This document shows, piece after piece, positions 17,466-25,271 of a stretch of 64,000 bases of DNA (position 1 is the first letter of the stretch; the number at the start of each line of letters is the position of its first letter). The notes under the pieces were generated by a model, which saw only the letters and a list, made by a program, of their open reading frames with translations, was not told where the DNA came from and did no database searches. A program made the translations under genes and the position numbers. Origin of the DNA: Streptomyces sp. NBC_01283 (GTDB lineage Bacteria > Actinomycetota > Actinomycetes > Streptomycetales > Streptomycetaceae); contig NZ_CP108430.1 in NCBI RefSeq assembly GCF_041435335.1, positions 5,121,001 to 5,185,000 on the forward strand, given 5' to 3'.

Positions 17466-17903
17466 ATGCCGGACCTCTCCCATGGTGACGACGCCGCCGC
17501 CGTGAACTCCCTGCGCTCCGCCGTGATGCGCCTGTCCCGTCGACTCAAGCACCAGCGGGTCGACGAGTCGCTGAGCCCGACCGAGATGTCGGTGCTCGGC
17601 ACCCTCGCCCGCTGCGGCCACGCCACCCCCGGTGAGCTGGCCCGCAAGGAACACGTGCAGCCGCCGTCGATGACCCGCATCGTCGCGCTGCTCGAAGCCA
17701 AGGGTCTCGTCCGGCTGGAGCCGCACCCCGAGGACCGCCGCCAGAAGGTGGTGACCCAGACGGAGACGGCCGAGGCCATGCTCGAGGAGAGCCGCCGCAA
17801 GCGGAACGTCTGGCTGGCCGGCCTCGCCGAGCACCTCGACGAGGACGAGTGGGAGCGCCTGCGCGCCGCCGCGCCCGTCCTGGAGAAGCTCGCGCACCTG
17901 TAG
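17466..17903 (+). CDS. MarR-family transcriptional regulator
   Basis: A 145-residue winged-helix regulator. The recognition helix region is PGELARKEHVQPPSMTRIVALLEAKGLV and the wing is the conserved DRRQKVV. Dimerisation helices lie at both ends. A perfect palindrome abuts its start codon, which suggests autoregulation. The MFS transporter gene begins 73 bp downstream on the same strand, so the pair is probably a regulator-exporter unit responding to a small aromatic or drug ligand. The ligand is unknown. Confidence 0.88.
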   Translation: MPDLSHGDDAAAVNSLRSAVMRLSRRLKHQRVDESLSPTEMSVLGTLARCGHATPGELARKEHVQPPSMTRIVALLEAKGLVRLEPHPEDRRQKVVTQTETAEAMLEESRRKRNVWLAGLAEHLDEDEWERLRAAAPVLEKLAHL

Positions 17904-17975
17904 GAACAGCACAACCCAAAAGCCCCTCGGCCTGCATGTGACAGTGCCGTACGACGCCAAGGAGGCGAATCGCCT

Positions 17976-19313
17976 TTGAGTACGGGATCCGGAGCAGACT
18001 CCGCCCCCGCACCAACCACCCTCGACAAGTCCCCTGCCGCCAAGTCGTCGATGTTCAGCTCGCTGAAGATACGCAACTACCGGCTCTTCGCCTCCGGCGC
18101 CGTTGTCTCCAACACCGGCACGTGGATGGCGCGCATCACCCAGGACTGGCTGGTCCTGAGCCTCACCGGCTCCTCCGCCGCGGTCGGCATCACCACCGCG
18201 ATGCAGTTCCTGCCGATGCTCCTGTTCGGTCTGTACGGCGGCGTCATCGCCGACCGCTTCGCCAAGCGGAAGCTGCTTTTCTGCACCCAGGGCGCGATGA
18301 GCATCAGCGGCCTGTTCCTGGCGGCGCTCACCCTGAGCGGCAACGTCCAGGTCTGGCACGTCTACCTCGCGGCCTTCTTCACCGGCCTCGTCACGGTCGT
18401 CGACAACCCGACCCGGCAGTCCTTCGTGTCCGAGATGGTGGGACCCGACCAGGTCCGCAACGCCGTCTCGCTGAACTCGGCGAACTTCCAGTCCGCCCGC
18501 CTCATCGGCCCCGCCGTGGCGAGTGGTCTCACCGCGGCCGTCGGCCCCGGCTGGGCGTTCCTCGCCAACGGCCTGTCCTTCCTGGCGCCGCTCACCGGCC
18601 TGATGCTGATGCGCAGCCGCGAGCTGCACCCCACCCCGCGCAAGCCGCGCGGCAAGGGACAGCTGAAGGAAGGCCTGAACTACGTCTCCAAGCACCCCGA
18701 GCTGATCTGGCCGATCGTCCTCGTCGGCTTCGTCGGCACCTTCGGGTTCAACTTCCCGATCTGGCTGAGCGCCTTCGCGGACGACATCTTCCACGGCGGC
18801 GTGGGGATGTACGGGCTGTTCAACACCCTGATGGCGATCGGCTCGCTGGCAGGTGCGCTGCTCGCCGCCCGCCGCGGCACCTCACGCCTGCGGCTGCTCG
18901 CCGGGGCCGCGATCGCCTTCGGCGTCCTGCAGATCGTGGCCGCGTTCGCGCCCGAGCTGTGGATGTTCGTCGCGCTGATCGTCCCGATCGGCATCCTGGG
19001 CCTGACGGTGAACGTCACCGCCAACTCCTCGGTCCAGATGGCCACCGACCCGGAGATGCGGGGCCGGGTCATGTCGCTGTTCATGATGGTCTTCACCGGC
19101 GGCACCCCCCTGGGCGGCCCGCTCTTCGGCTGGCTCGCCGACGCGTACGGAGTGCGCCTCAGCATGGCCGTCGGGGGCCTCATCTGCGCCGTGGCCGCGG
19201 TCGGCGTCGGCCTGATGCTGGCCCGCGCCGCGAACCTGCGGCTCAAGGTGGATCTGCGGCGCGGGCAGCAGCACGTGCAGTTCGTGCCGCGGGAGATGGC
19301 CACGGCGGCGTAG
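17976..19313 (+). CDS. MFS exporter (EntS-like)
   Basis: A 445-residue MFS protein with about 12 membrane segments. The start region SLKIRNYRLFASGAVVSNTGTWM and loop ADRFAKRKLL are characteristic of the MFS_3/EntS group of exporters. FVDNPTRQ-like (VVDNPTRQSFVSEMV) and GPAVASGLTAAVGPGWAF blocks are also typical. Translation starts at TTG 17976, with AAGGAGG at 17959-17965 at ideal spacing. Given the MarR gene upstream, export of a toxic compound or secondary metabolite is likely; the substrate is unknown. Confidence 0.88.
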   Translation: MSTGSGADSAPAPTTLDKSPAAKSSMFSSLKIRNYRLFASGAVVSNTGTWMARITQDWLVLSLTGSSAAVGITTAMQFLPMLLFGLYGGVIADRFAKRKLLFCTQGAMSISGLFLAALTLSGNVQVWHVYLAAFFTGLVTVVDNPTRQSFVSEMVGPDQVRNAVSLNSANFQSARLIGPAVASGLTAAVGPGWAFLANGLSFLAPLTGLMLMRSRELHPTPRKPRGKGQLKEGLNYVSKHPELIWPIVLVGFVGTFGFNFPIWLSAFADDIFHGGVGMYGLFNTLMAIGSLAGALLAARRGTSRLRLLAGAAIAFGVLQIVAAFAPELWMFVALIVPIGILGLTVNVTANSSVQMATDPEMRGRVMSLFMMVFTGGTPLGGPLFGWLADAYGVRLSMAVGGLICAVAAVGVGLMLARAANLRLKVDLRRGQQHVQFVPREMATAA

Positions 19314-19333
19314 TCCGTCCGTGGTCCGTACTG

Positions 19334-19381
19334 CGGCACTTCGGCACTTCGGCACTCCGGCACTCCGGCACTGCGGCCCTC
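19334..19381. repeat. 8-bp tandem repeat
   Basis: Six contiguous units of CGGCACTN fill the gap between the MFS and GNAT genes, the last one degenerate (CGGCCCTC). Being noncoding with an 8-bp unit, it is a simple-sequence array that may vary in copy number. Confidence 0.85.
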
Positions 19382-19385
19382 CGGA

Positions 19386-19895
19386 TCAGACGCGCCGGGC
19401 CAGGATCTGGCCCGGCCAGGTGCCTTCCTGGGCGCGGAAGGCCTCGGTCCGCGTGAAGCCGTTGCGCTCGTAGAACGCGACGAGCTTGCCGTCGTCGCCC
19501 GCGTAGCAGTCGACCCGGAGCAGGGAGATCCCCTCCCTCCGGGTCTCTTCCGCCGCGTGCGCGAGGAGGGTGGCGCCCGCGCCCGTGCCGTGCCGCGATG
19601 CCAGCAGGTGGATGTAGCGCTCCGGTTCCTCCACCGGCGCGATGTACGACCCCGGGCCGTCGGTCAGGGTGAGCGTGCCCACCGGCTGGCCCCCGATCTC
19701 CGCGATCCAGGCGGAGCCGGTGGTGAGGTACTTCTCGACCAGGGCGATGGTCTTCGGGTTGGCCGACCAGGGCTTGTCGCCCCACTGTCCGGTGCGTCCC
19801 TGGGAGACGAGCCAGGCGACGGCCTCGTCGAAGAGGGCGAGGACGGTGGGGATGTCGTCGGGGCCGGCGGGGCGGATGGTTATGTGGCTGTCCAT
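19386..19895 (-). CDS. GNAT-family N-acetyltransferase
   Basis: A 169-residue acetyl-CoA-dependent acyltransferase. The start at ATG 19895 (MDSHITIRPAGPDDIPTVLAL) follows GGGGAAGG and gives the usual family N-terminus. The acetyl-CoA pyrophosphate loop is in SRHGTGAGATLLAHA, and the C-terminal motif B is AFYERNGFTRTE. The acceptor is unknown. The gene is transcribed alone, convergent with the MFS gene and divergent from thpR, with a dispersed repeat in the shared upstream region. Confidence 0.85.
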   Translation of the reverse strand: MDSHITIRPAGPDDIPTVLALFDEAVAWLVSQGRTGQWGDKPWSANPKTIALVEKYLTTGSAWIAEIGGQPVGTLTLTDGPGSYIAPVEEPERYIHLLASRHGTGAGATLLAHAAEETRREGISLLRVDCYAGDDGKLVAFYERNGFTRTEAFRAQEGTWPGQILARRV

Positions 19896-19959
19896 GCGGG
19901 ATGCCTTCCCCAACCCCGCCCCTTCCCGAAACCGGCTTCGCCGCCAACAGTGGCCGTAG

Positions 19960-20017
19960 ATCACCGGCTTCGCCGAGTTCGTCCTCAAACGCCGGACGGG
20001 CTGAAATATTCAGCCCG
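19960..20017. repeat. Dispersed Streptomyces element, copy 1
   Basis: The segment carries ACCGGCTTCGCCGAGTTCG, CGCCGGACGGGCTGA and a closing hairpin CGGGCTGAA/TTCAGCCCG (19997-20017) with an ATA loop. A second copy is at 59573-59619. Confidence 0.75.
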
Positions 20018-20047
20018 AAAGAACCGCAAGAGGCCAGACTCACCCCC

Positions 20048-20617
20048 ATGAGACTCTTCGCGGCGGTGTTGCCGCCCCCCGAAGCGGCGGATGAACTGGC
20101 CGAAGCGGCGGACAAGTTGAAGGCCCTGCCGGGCGCCGAAGCCCTGCGCTGGACGCGCCGCGAGAGCTGGCACTTCACGCTGGCGTTCATGGCCGAGGTC
20201 GAGGATGGCATCGTCCCCGAGCTGTCCGAGCGACTGTCCCGCGCGGCCAAGCGCACGACCCCCTTCCCGCTTGCCCTGCACGGCGGCGGCCACTTCGGCG
20301 ACCGCGCCCTGTGGGCCGGGGCCCGCGGTGACGTGGACGCCCTGCGCCTTCTCGCCGGGCGGGCGGACGCCGCGGCCCGCAGGTCCGGCATCACCATGGA
20401 GGAGCACCGCCACTACCGTCCGCACCTGACGCTGGCCCGCGGCCACGGGGAGCCGTCCCTGCGCGCGTACGCCGACGGCCTCGCCGAGTTCGGGGGCGCG
20501 GAGTGGACCGTGGCCGAGCTGACCCTCGTACGGAGCAATCTGCCCGTGAGCGGGGTGCCGGGGGAGCGGCCCCGCTATGAGGTGGTCGGTCGATGGCCAC
20601 TGGGCGGAGCCGGTTAA
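20048..20617 (+). CDS. thpR: RNA 2',3'-cyclic phosphodiesterase
   Basis: A 189-residue 2H-phosphoesterase (LigT/ThpR). The two HxTx motifs are HFTL (His42, Thr44) and HLTL in YRPHLTLAR. They form the active site that opens 2',3'-cyclic phosphates at RNA ends and can ligate tRNA halves in vitro. The length matches the family, and the N-terminus MRLFAAVLPP is typical. The upstream ribosome site is weak (AAGAGG about 14 bases away). A 29-codon micro-ORF begins 11 bp after its stop. Confidence 0.9.
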   Translation: MRLFAAVLPPPEAADELAEAADKLKALPGAEALRWTRRESWHFTLAFMAEVEDGIVPELSERLSRAAKRTTPFPLALHGGGHFGDRALWAGARGDVDALRLLAGRADAAARRSGITMEEHRHYRPHLTLARGHGEPSLRAYADGLAEFGGAEWTVAELTLVRSNLPVSGVPGERPRYEVVGRWPLGGAG

Positions 20618-20627
20618 CCTCGACTAC

Positions 20628-20717
20628 GTGGACCCGAAAACCAGGAACCGGATCATGGCCGGTGTGCTCGTGCTGATGTTCGTCGTCGTGGCGGTGGCGG
20701 CCGCGGTCGGCCAGTGA
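20628..20717 (+). CDS. 29-residue single-helix membrane microprotein
   Basis: A GTG-started ORF reading VDPKTRNRIMAGVLVL and then an almost wholly hydrophobic run ending AAAVGQ. A charged, basic head of eight residues precedes one membrane helix, the layout of known bacterial microproteins. Every third codon position is G or C after the head. It starts 11 bp after the thpR stop, so it may be translated from the thpR message, although no Shine-Dalgarno is visible. I believe very similar short proteins occur in other Streptomyces, from memory only. Confidence 0.6.
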   Translation: MDPKTRNRIMAGVLVLMFVVVAVAAAVGQ

Positions 20718-20762
20718 TCGCTGAGGCGATGACCGCGGCCGCGTGATCCGTCGCGGGAGCCG

Positions 20763-21755
20763 CTACCAGGCGAAGGACTCCGGCGACGGGCCAGGACCCG
20801 GGAAGATCTCGTCCAGGGCGTCGACCAGCTCGTCCGAGAGTTTCAGCTCGACGGCGCGCAGCGCGCTGGTGAGCTGCTCGGCGGTGCGCGGACCGACGAT
20901 CGGGCCGGTGATGCCGGGCCGCGTGAGCAGCCAGGCCAGCGCCACTTCGCCCGGGGCGAGGCCGTGCTTGTCGAGCAGGTCCTCGTACGCCTGGACCTGC
21001 GCGCGCCGCTCGGGCTTCGCGAGCTCCTGGGCGGCCCGTCCGGCGGCGCGCCGCTTGCCCTCGCCCTCCTTCTTCAGGACGCCGCCGAGCAGTCCGCTGT
21101 GCAGCGGCGACCACGGGATGACGCCCAGGCCGTAGTCCTGGGCGGCCGGGATGACCTCCATCTCGGCGCTGCGCTCGGCGAGGTTGTAGAGGCACTGCTC
21201 GCTGACGAGGCCGTAGCTGCCGCGCCGCGCGGCGATCTCATTGGCCTGGGCGATCTTGTATCCGGGGAAGTTCGACGACCCGGCGTAGAGGATCTTGCCC
21301 TGGGTGATGAGGGTGTCGATCGCCTGCCAGATCTCCTCGAAGGGAGTGCGGCGGTCGATGTGGTGGAACTGGTAGATGTCGATGTAGTCGGTCTGCAGCC
21401 GCTTGAGCGAGGCCTCCACGGACCGGCGTATGTTCACCGCCGAGAGCAGGTCGTGGTTGGGCCACGCCGGCTTTCCGTCGAGGGCCATGTTCCCGTACAT
21501 CTTGGTGGCGAGGACGACCTTGTCGCGCCGCTCGCCGCCCTGCGTGAACCAGGTGCCGAGGATCTCCTCGGTGCGGCCCTTGTTCTCGTCCCACCCGTAG
21601 ACATTGGCGGTGTCGAAGTAGTTGATGCCCGCGTCGAGCGCGGCATCCATGATCGCGTGACTGTCGGGTTCGTTCGTGAGCGGCCCGAAGTTCATGGTCC
21701 CGAGCACGAGTCGACTGACCTTGAGTCCTGTGCGTCCCAGCTGCGTGTACTCCAT
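20763..21755 (-). CDS. Aldo/keto reductase
   Basis: A 330-residue NADPH-dependent oxidoreductase with the (beta/alpha)8 fold. Catalytic residues are visible: Asp48 and Tyr53 in FDTANVYG, Lys85 in LATKMYG, and His131 in YQFHHID. The NADP-binding region is the late GPIVGPRTAEQL. It belongs to the AKR group that includes general stress and YghZ/Tas-like enzymes. The physiological substrate is unknown. The gene is monocistronic, with a decayed Uma2-like gene behind its promoter region. Confidence 0.9.
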   Translation of the reverse strand: MEYTQLGRTGLKVSRLVLGTMNFGPLTNEPDSHAIMDAALDAGINYFDTANVYGWDENKGRTEEILGTWFTQGGERRDKVVLATKMYGNMALDGKPAWPNHDLLSAVNIRRSVEASLKRLQTDYIDIYQFHHIDRRTPFEEIWQAIDTLITQGKILYAGSSNFPGYKIAQANEIAARRGSYGLVSEQCLYNLAERSAEMEVIPAAQDYGLGVIPWSPLHSGLLGGVLKKEGEGKRRAAGRAAQELAKPERRAQVQAYEDLLDKHGLAPGEVALAWLLTRPGITGPIVGPRTAEQLTSALRAVELKLSDELVDALDEIFPGPGPSPESFAW

Positions 21756-21785
21756 GGGAACCCAGCCAACGGCTTGAAGTGCGCT

Positions 21786-22106
21786 CTAGGCAAGGGTGCG
21801 GGGCCGGTGGGGCGGTCGGTCGCGGGCGAAGTCGGCGGTGTCGAAGGTGAGGCCGAGGAAGGTGTGGGTCAGGTCGACCTCTTCCCCGAAGTCCACGTTC
21901 GTCTCGACGTGGTAGCCGCCGTCCTTGGGCTGGGTGTATTCGTGCGCTCGGCCTTCTCCGCGACCAGTGCCACGTCGCTGCGGAGGCCGTTGAGGTCGCC
22001 GGGGTAGTCGATACGGACGTCGGAGAGCACACGCTGACGCGGATATTTGGTCCTCAGCTGCTCGACGACGCCCAGCGTGATGTCCCAGCGGTTGGTCCGC
22101 TGTCAC
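21786..22106 (-). pseudogene. Uma2-family remnant with internal deletions/frameshifts
   Basis: A GTG at 22106 with GGGGAGGAG before it begins TADQP, then the frame is lost. A second frame reads NRWDITLGVVEQLRTKYP and VLSDVRIDYPGDLNGLRSDV. A third frame finishes with EYTQPKDGG, YHVETNVDFGEEVDL and HTFLGLTFDT. These blocks match, in order, the start, middle and end of Streptomyces Uma2 (DUF820) proteins as I know them. The nuclease core that should carry the catalytic Asp/Glu/Lys residues is deleted. The gene is dead. Confidence 0.7.
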
Positions 22107-22178
22107 TGGGGCGCTCCTCCCCGGCCGCCGATCGATTGTCTGCAGCCGCGCAGCGCAACGGTACGCACGGGAACAAGG

Positions 22179-22739
22179 TCACGAGCCGCCCAGCCAGCCC
22201 GCCGCGTCCAGCCGGAACGCGTCCGGCGGTACGACCGTGCGCAGGTCGTCCTCCATCGTGCGCAGGCGTCCCGCGCCGAGCTGACCGGCCCACTCCGCGT
22301 GCAGTTCGTCGAAGACCGCCGCCGAGCGGCGCAGGGCGTCGATGCCGTGCGGGGTGAGGCGGATCAGCTTGCGGCGGGCGTCGGACGGGTCGTCGGTGCG
22401 TTCCGCGTAGCCGAGGGTGATGAGGCGGTCGATCGTCTTGCCCGCGGCCTGCTTGGAGACGCCGAGCCTGCGGCCGACCTCGCTGGCGCTCGTGCCCCGC
22501 GCGCCGATCGCCTGCATCGCGAAGCCGTGGGCCGGGCGCAGGTCCGGGTGGCCCTGGCGGGCCAGCTCGGCGTGCAGCCGGTCGATCAGGGTGCGGAACC
22601 CGGCGAAGAGGAGCAGCGGCAGCTCGAAGCCGCGTCCGTCGCGATCTGCTTCCCTGCTCTTCTCCGACTCCTCCGTCGGAACACCCTTGCGGGGATCGAC
22701 AACCTGGTTTACCTTTTTTTCGTCAACCACGTTGTCCAT
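22179..22739 (-). CDS. MarR-family regulator
   Basis: A 186-residue winged-helix regulator with an acidic/basic N-terminal tail of about 40 residues, longer than usual. The HTH is SASEVGRRLGVSKQAAGKTIDRLITLGYAE and the wing DDPSDARRKLIRLT. The ATG at 22739 follows AAGAGGT. Codons 4-9 include a run of seven A (two Lys codons), unusual in this genome. It is divergent from the AhpD-like gene with only 15 bp between start codons, so each promoter must lie inside the other gene. The N-terminal coding region contains an inverted repeat GGTTTAC/GTCAACC (22706-22728) that may be its operator. Confidence 0.85.
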   Translation of the reverse strand: MDNVVDEKKVNQVVDPRKGVPTEESEKSREADRDGRGFELPLLLFAGFRTLIDRLHAELARQGHPDLRPAHGFAMQAIGARGTSASEVGRRLGVSKQAAGKTIDRLITLGYAERTDDPSDARRKLIRLTPHGIDALRRSAAVFDELHAEWAGQLGAGRLRTMEDDLRTVVPPDAFRLDAAGWLGGS

Positions 22740-22754
22740 CGTAGGGGGTACCTC

Positions 22755-23261
22755 TTGTTCGCCGAGCACACCGTGGAAACCGCGCCCGCCGAGTCCCGCG
22801 CCGCGATGGAGCGCACGGCCGCCGCCTTCGGGAAGACGCCTAACGCGGTGGCGCGGCTCGCCGAGTCACCCGAACTGCTCAACGGCTTCCTGGAGTTGAG
22901 CGCGGCCTTCGAGCGGACGACGCTGGATCCGGTGGCCCGCGAAGTTGTCATCATGACCGTCGCCGTACGCAACGACTGCCACATCTGCGTGACCATGCAC
23001 ACCGCGAAGCTGCGCAAGCTCGGAGCGGACACCGACCTGATCGCCGCGTTGCGCGAGGGGCGTGCGCTGAGCGATGAACGGCTGGACGCGGTACGGCAGT
23101 TCACGCTGGAGGTGCTGGCGACCGCCGGTGGCGTCGGGGACGAGGAGCTGAAGAAGTTCCTTGCGGCCGGTCATACGGAGCGGAACGCCCTGGAGGTCGT
23201 GATGGGCATCGGTACGTACACGATGTCGACGCTGGCGAACCGGCTGACGCGGGCTACGTGA
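22755..23261 (+). CDS. AhpD/carboxymuconolactone decarboxylase-like protein
   Basis: A 168-residue alkylhydroperoxidase AhpD-like protein. The redox motif is CHIC (Cys75, Cys78) in VRNDCHICVTMHTAKLRKLG, with the downstream His typical of peroxidase-active members. It probably reduces peroxides or quinone-type oxidants. Translation starts at TTG 22755, with AGGGGG seven bases before it. It is divergent from a MarR gene, a layout typical of redox-sensing MarR regulators that control the neighbouring detoxification gene. That pairing is inference. Confidence 0.85.
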   Translation: MFAEHTVETAPAESRAAMERTAAAFGKTPNAVARLAESPELLNGFLELSAAFERTTLDPVAREVVIMTVAVRNDCHICVTMHTAKLRKLGADTDLIAALREGRALSDERLDAVRQFTLEVLATAGGVGDEELKKFLAAGHTERNALEVVMGIGTYTMSTLANRLTRAT

Positions 23262-23545
23262 CGGGGCCGCCGGTGGCGCGGGGGGAGGGGCCGGCGGCAG
23301 TCGGCCGTGTGGGGCGCGCCCGGTACATGACCCGCCGCAGTGCCGCCTCCACCGGCCCCGGGCGCCCCGCCCGCTCCATCGCGTACGCCCCCGCGACCGT
23401 CACCAGCCACACGCCCACCGCGAACAGCGCCCGTGGAGGTCCTCGTCCCGCGGCGGGACTCGTGCCCCGCCCACCAGTGGACGAACAGCGCCACCGCCGC
23501 CACGTATCCCAGCCAGACATCAGCCTTCCGTCCGACCTCACAGGC
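23254..23545 (-). pseudogene. Remnant of a DUF418-like membrane protein
   Basis: The reverse strand shows a hydrophobic block VWLGYVAAVALFVHWWAG in one frame. After a frame change comes ALFAVGVWLVTVAGAYAMER followed by GRPGPVEAALRRVMYRAR. The last block resembles the closing helix and GP(V/L)E-RR-Y motif of DUF418 proteins. No start, ribosome site or full-length frame exists. I read it as a decayed C-terminus with at least one frameshift, but the match is from memory. Confidence 0.4.
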
Positions 23546-23648
23546 CAAAGGGCTACGCGCCGCGTGACGCCGCGCGACCTTAGAGGGCCCGGGGCCCTGC
23601 ACGAAGGGACGTTGGGGAGTTGTTGGTGGGGTGGGTGAGGATCTCGGC

Positions 23649-24431
23649 ATGACCGTCAAGAAGAAGATCGTGCGCTCTGTGGGCGTGGTCGCCGCTGCCG
23701 CGGGGCTCGTCGCGCTGAGCAATCCGGCCTATGCCGCGGGGGATGTCTACAAGGGCACCGGATGGCGGATCCTGTCCGGGCGGGGGATCGAGTCACTCAG
23801 CCCCGATCCGTACGTGATCAAGATCGTCAAGCCGGGCGCGGGCAGCAAGCTCACCGCGGCCCAGGCCAGGACCGCCGAGGCCCAGCTGCGCGCGCAGTTG
23901 AAGAAGAGCGCCGCCCAGCTCACCTCGGTCACCGGGACCAAGTTCACGCTCGCCAGTGGGTATCAGAAGGAAGTCACGGCCTGTTCCACCGCCGAGCGGC
24001 ATGTCATAGCCGTCGGCATGAAGTACCGGCCCTTCACCCCCGGCAACAAGCCGGGCTACTCCCAGGCCCACCCCTGCTCGGCCAGCGGCAACCAGAGCGC
24101 CTGGGGTGGGTGGATATGGATGGACAGCGAGTACTGGAACGGCTCGTGGAAGATCGACCCGTACCGCCTGCGGAACCTCATCAGCCATGAGCTCGGGCAC
24201 TCGATCGGGCTCGACCACGCCAACACGGACGGCTCGGACGCCAACCGGACCGCCGACCCGTACGAGTGCGCCACCAACAGCAGCAAGGACCTGCCGGTGA
24301 TGTGCTCGCCCAACGGCGGTCACGCCATGGGCAAGGGCGGCAGCGTGACCCGCGGCAAGAAGTACGCCGGGCAGTACACGAAGTGGGACATCGCCGGGCT
24401 CAAGGCCCTGAAGGCCAACTTCAGCCGGTAG
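23649..24431 (+). CDS. Secreted zinc metalloprotease (HExxHxxGxxH)
   Basis: A 260-residue exported protein. A Sec signal peptide (VKKKIVRSVGVV, hydrophobic core, AYA-AG) is followed by a pro-like region of about 85 residues. The catalytic domain has HELGHSIGLDH at 180-190, the matrixin/metzincin zinc motif. A downstream Met (PVMCSPNGG) could be the Met-turn. Two Cys pairs are available (TACS, HPCS, YECA, VMCS). It should act outside the cell on proteins or peptides. The ATG at 23649 follows GTGAGGA. It converges on the SGNH hydrolase gene, 21 bp away. Confidence 0.85.
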   Translation: MTVKKKIVRSVGVVAAAAGLVALSNPAYAAGDVYKGTGWRILSGRGIESLSPDPYVIKIVKPGAGSKLTAAQARTAEAQLRAQLKKSAAQLTSVTGTKFTLASGYQKEVTACSTAERHVIAVGMKYRPFTPGNKPGYSQAHPCSASGNQSAWGGWIWMDSEYWNGSWKIDPYRLRNLISHELGHSIGLDHANTDGSDANRTADPYECATNSSKDLPVMCSPNGGHAMGKGGSVTRGKKYAGQYTKWDIAGLKALKANFSR

Positions 24432-24452
24432 CCGACAGCTCGGTCAGGCCGG

Positions 24453-25175
24453 TCAGGCAGTCAGCTCGGTCAGCTCGTGCAGGGCCGGGGGCGTGGTTTC
24501 GTACGGCGCCCCCACGCCCCACGCCTGGTGCATCGCGTCCGCGAACGCCGCCGCCAGCTTGTGCTCACCGCTCGCGTTGGGGTGCGTCCCGTCGTACGTG
24601 TCGCAGTCGATGTCGTACGACGGCGGCGTCGAGGCAAGGAGCAGCGGGGACGCCCCCGTGTCCAGGTCCGCCACCGCCTTGGCGAGCAGGACGTTGAAGC
24701 GGGCCACCTCCGCGGCGAACGGGGCGTCCGTCCTGGCCCGGATGTTCGGGATCACGGGGAGCAGGACGAGGCGGATGTGCGGGTTCGCAGACCGCGCCGC
24801 CGCGACGCAGCGGCGCACGTTCTCCGCCGTCTGTTCCGCGTTCGTGTAGAAGCCCAGGTCGATCAGGCCCAGCGAGATCAGCAGTACGTCGGGCCGGTCC
24901 TGCCGCACCGCGTCGGCCATCTGCGGCGCCATGTGCAGCCAGCCCTCGCCCCAGCCCGCCAAGTGCTCGCGCGGAAAGTCCGGGTCGCCGCCGGCATAGG
25001 CGTACGAGACGGGTTCGCCGGTGGCCTTGTCGTGCAGCGCGCGGCGCGGGCCCACCACGGCGAAGTCCTGTTCGCCGAGCGAGGCCCGCAGGTGCTGCCA
25101 CATCCGGTAGCGCCAGGTGTGTTCCCCCGCGCTGCCGATCGTCATCGAGTCGCCGACGAACATGAACCTGAGCAT
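24453..25175 (-). CDS. SGNH/GDSL-type esterase
   Basis: A 240-residue SGNH hydrolase without a signal peptide. Block I is FVGDSMTIG with nucleophile Ser10, the central block is LLISLGLIDLGFYTN, and block V is DGTHPNASGEHKLA, supplying the catalytic Asp and His. I start at ATG 25175, where block I sits at the usual distance from the N-terminus. An upstream start at 25226 would add 17 unrelated residues. It is likely a cytosolic esterase or lipase; the substrate is unknown. Confidence 0.82.
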   Translation of the reverse strand: MLRFMFVGDSMTIGSAGEHTWRYRMWQHLRASLGEQDFAVVGPRRALHDKATGEPVSYAYAGGDPDFPREHLAGWGEGWLHMAPQMADAVRQDRPDVLLISLGLIDLGFYTNAEQTAENVRRCVAAARSANPHIRLVLLPVIPNIRARTDAPFAAEVARFNVLLAKAVADLDTGASPLLLASTPPSYDIDCDTYDGTHPNASGEHKLAAAFADAMHQAWGVGAPYETTPPALHELTELTA

Positions 25176-25271
25176 CCGCTCATCATCGCGGATCAACGCC
25201 CCGGCCTGCGATGTGAGGCTCAACACCCGGCGAACGTCCGCCCCCCGGCGCGGGGGTGGCAGGCTTGGCCC

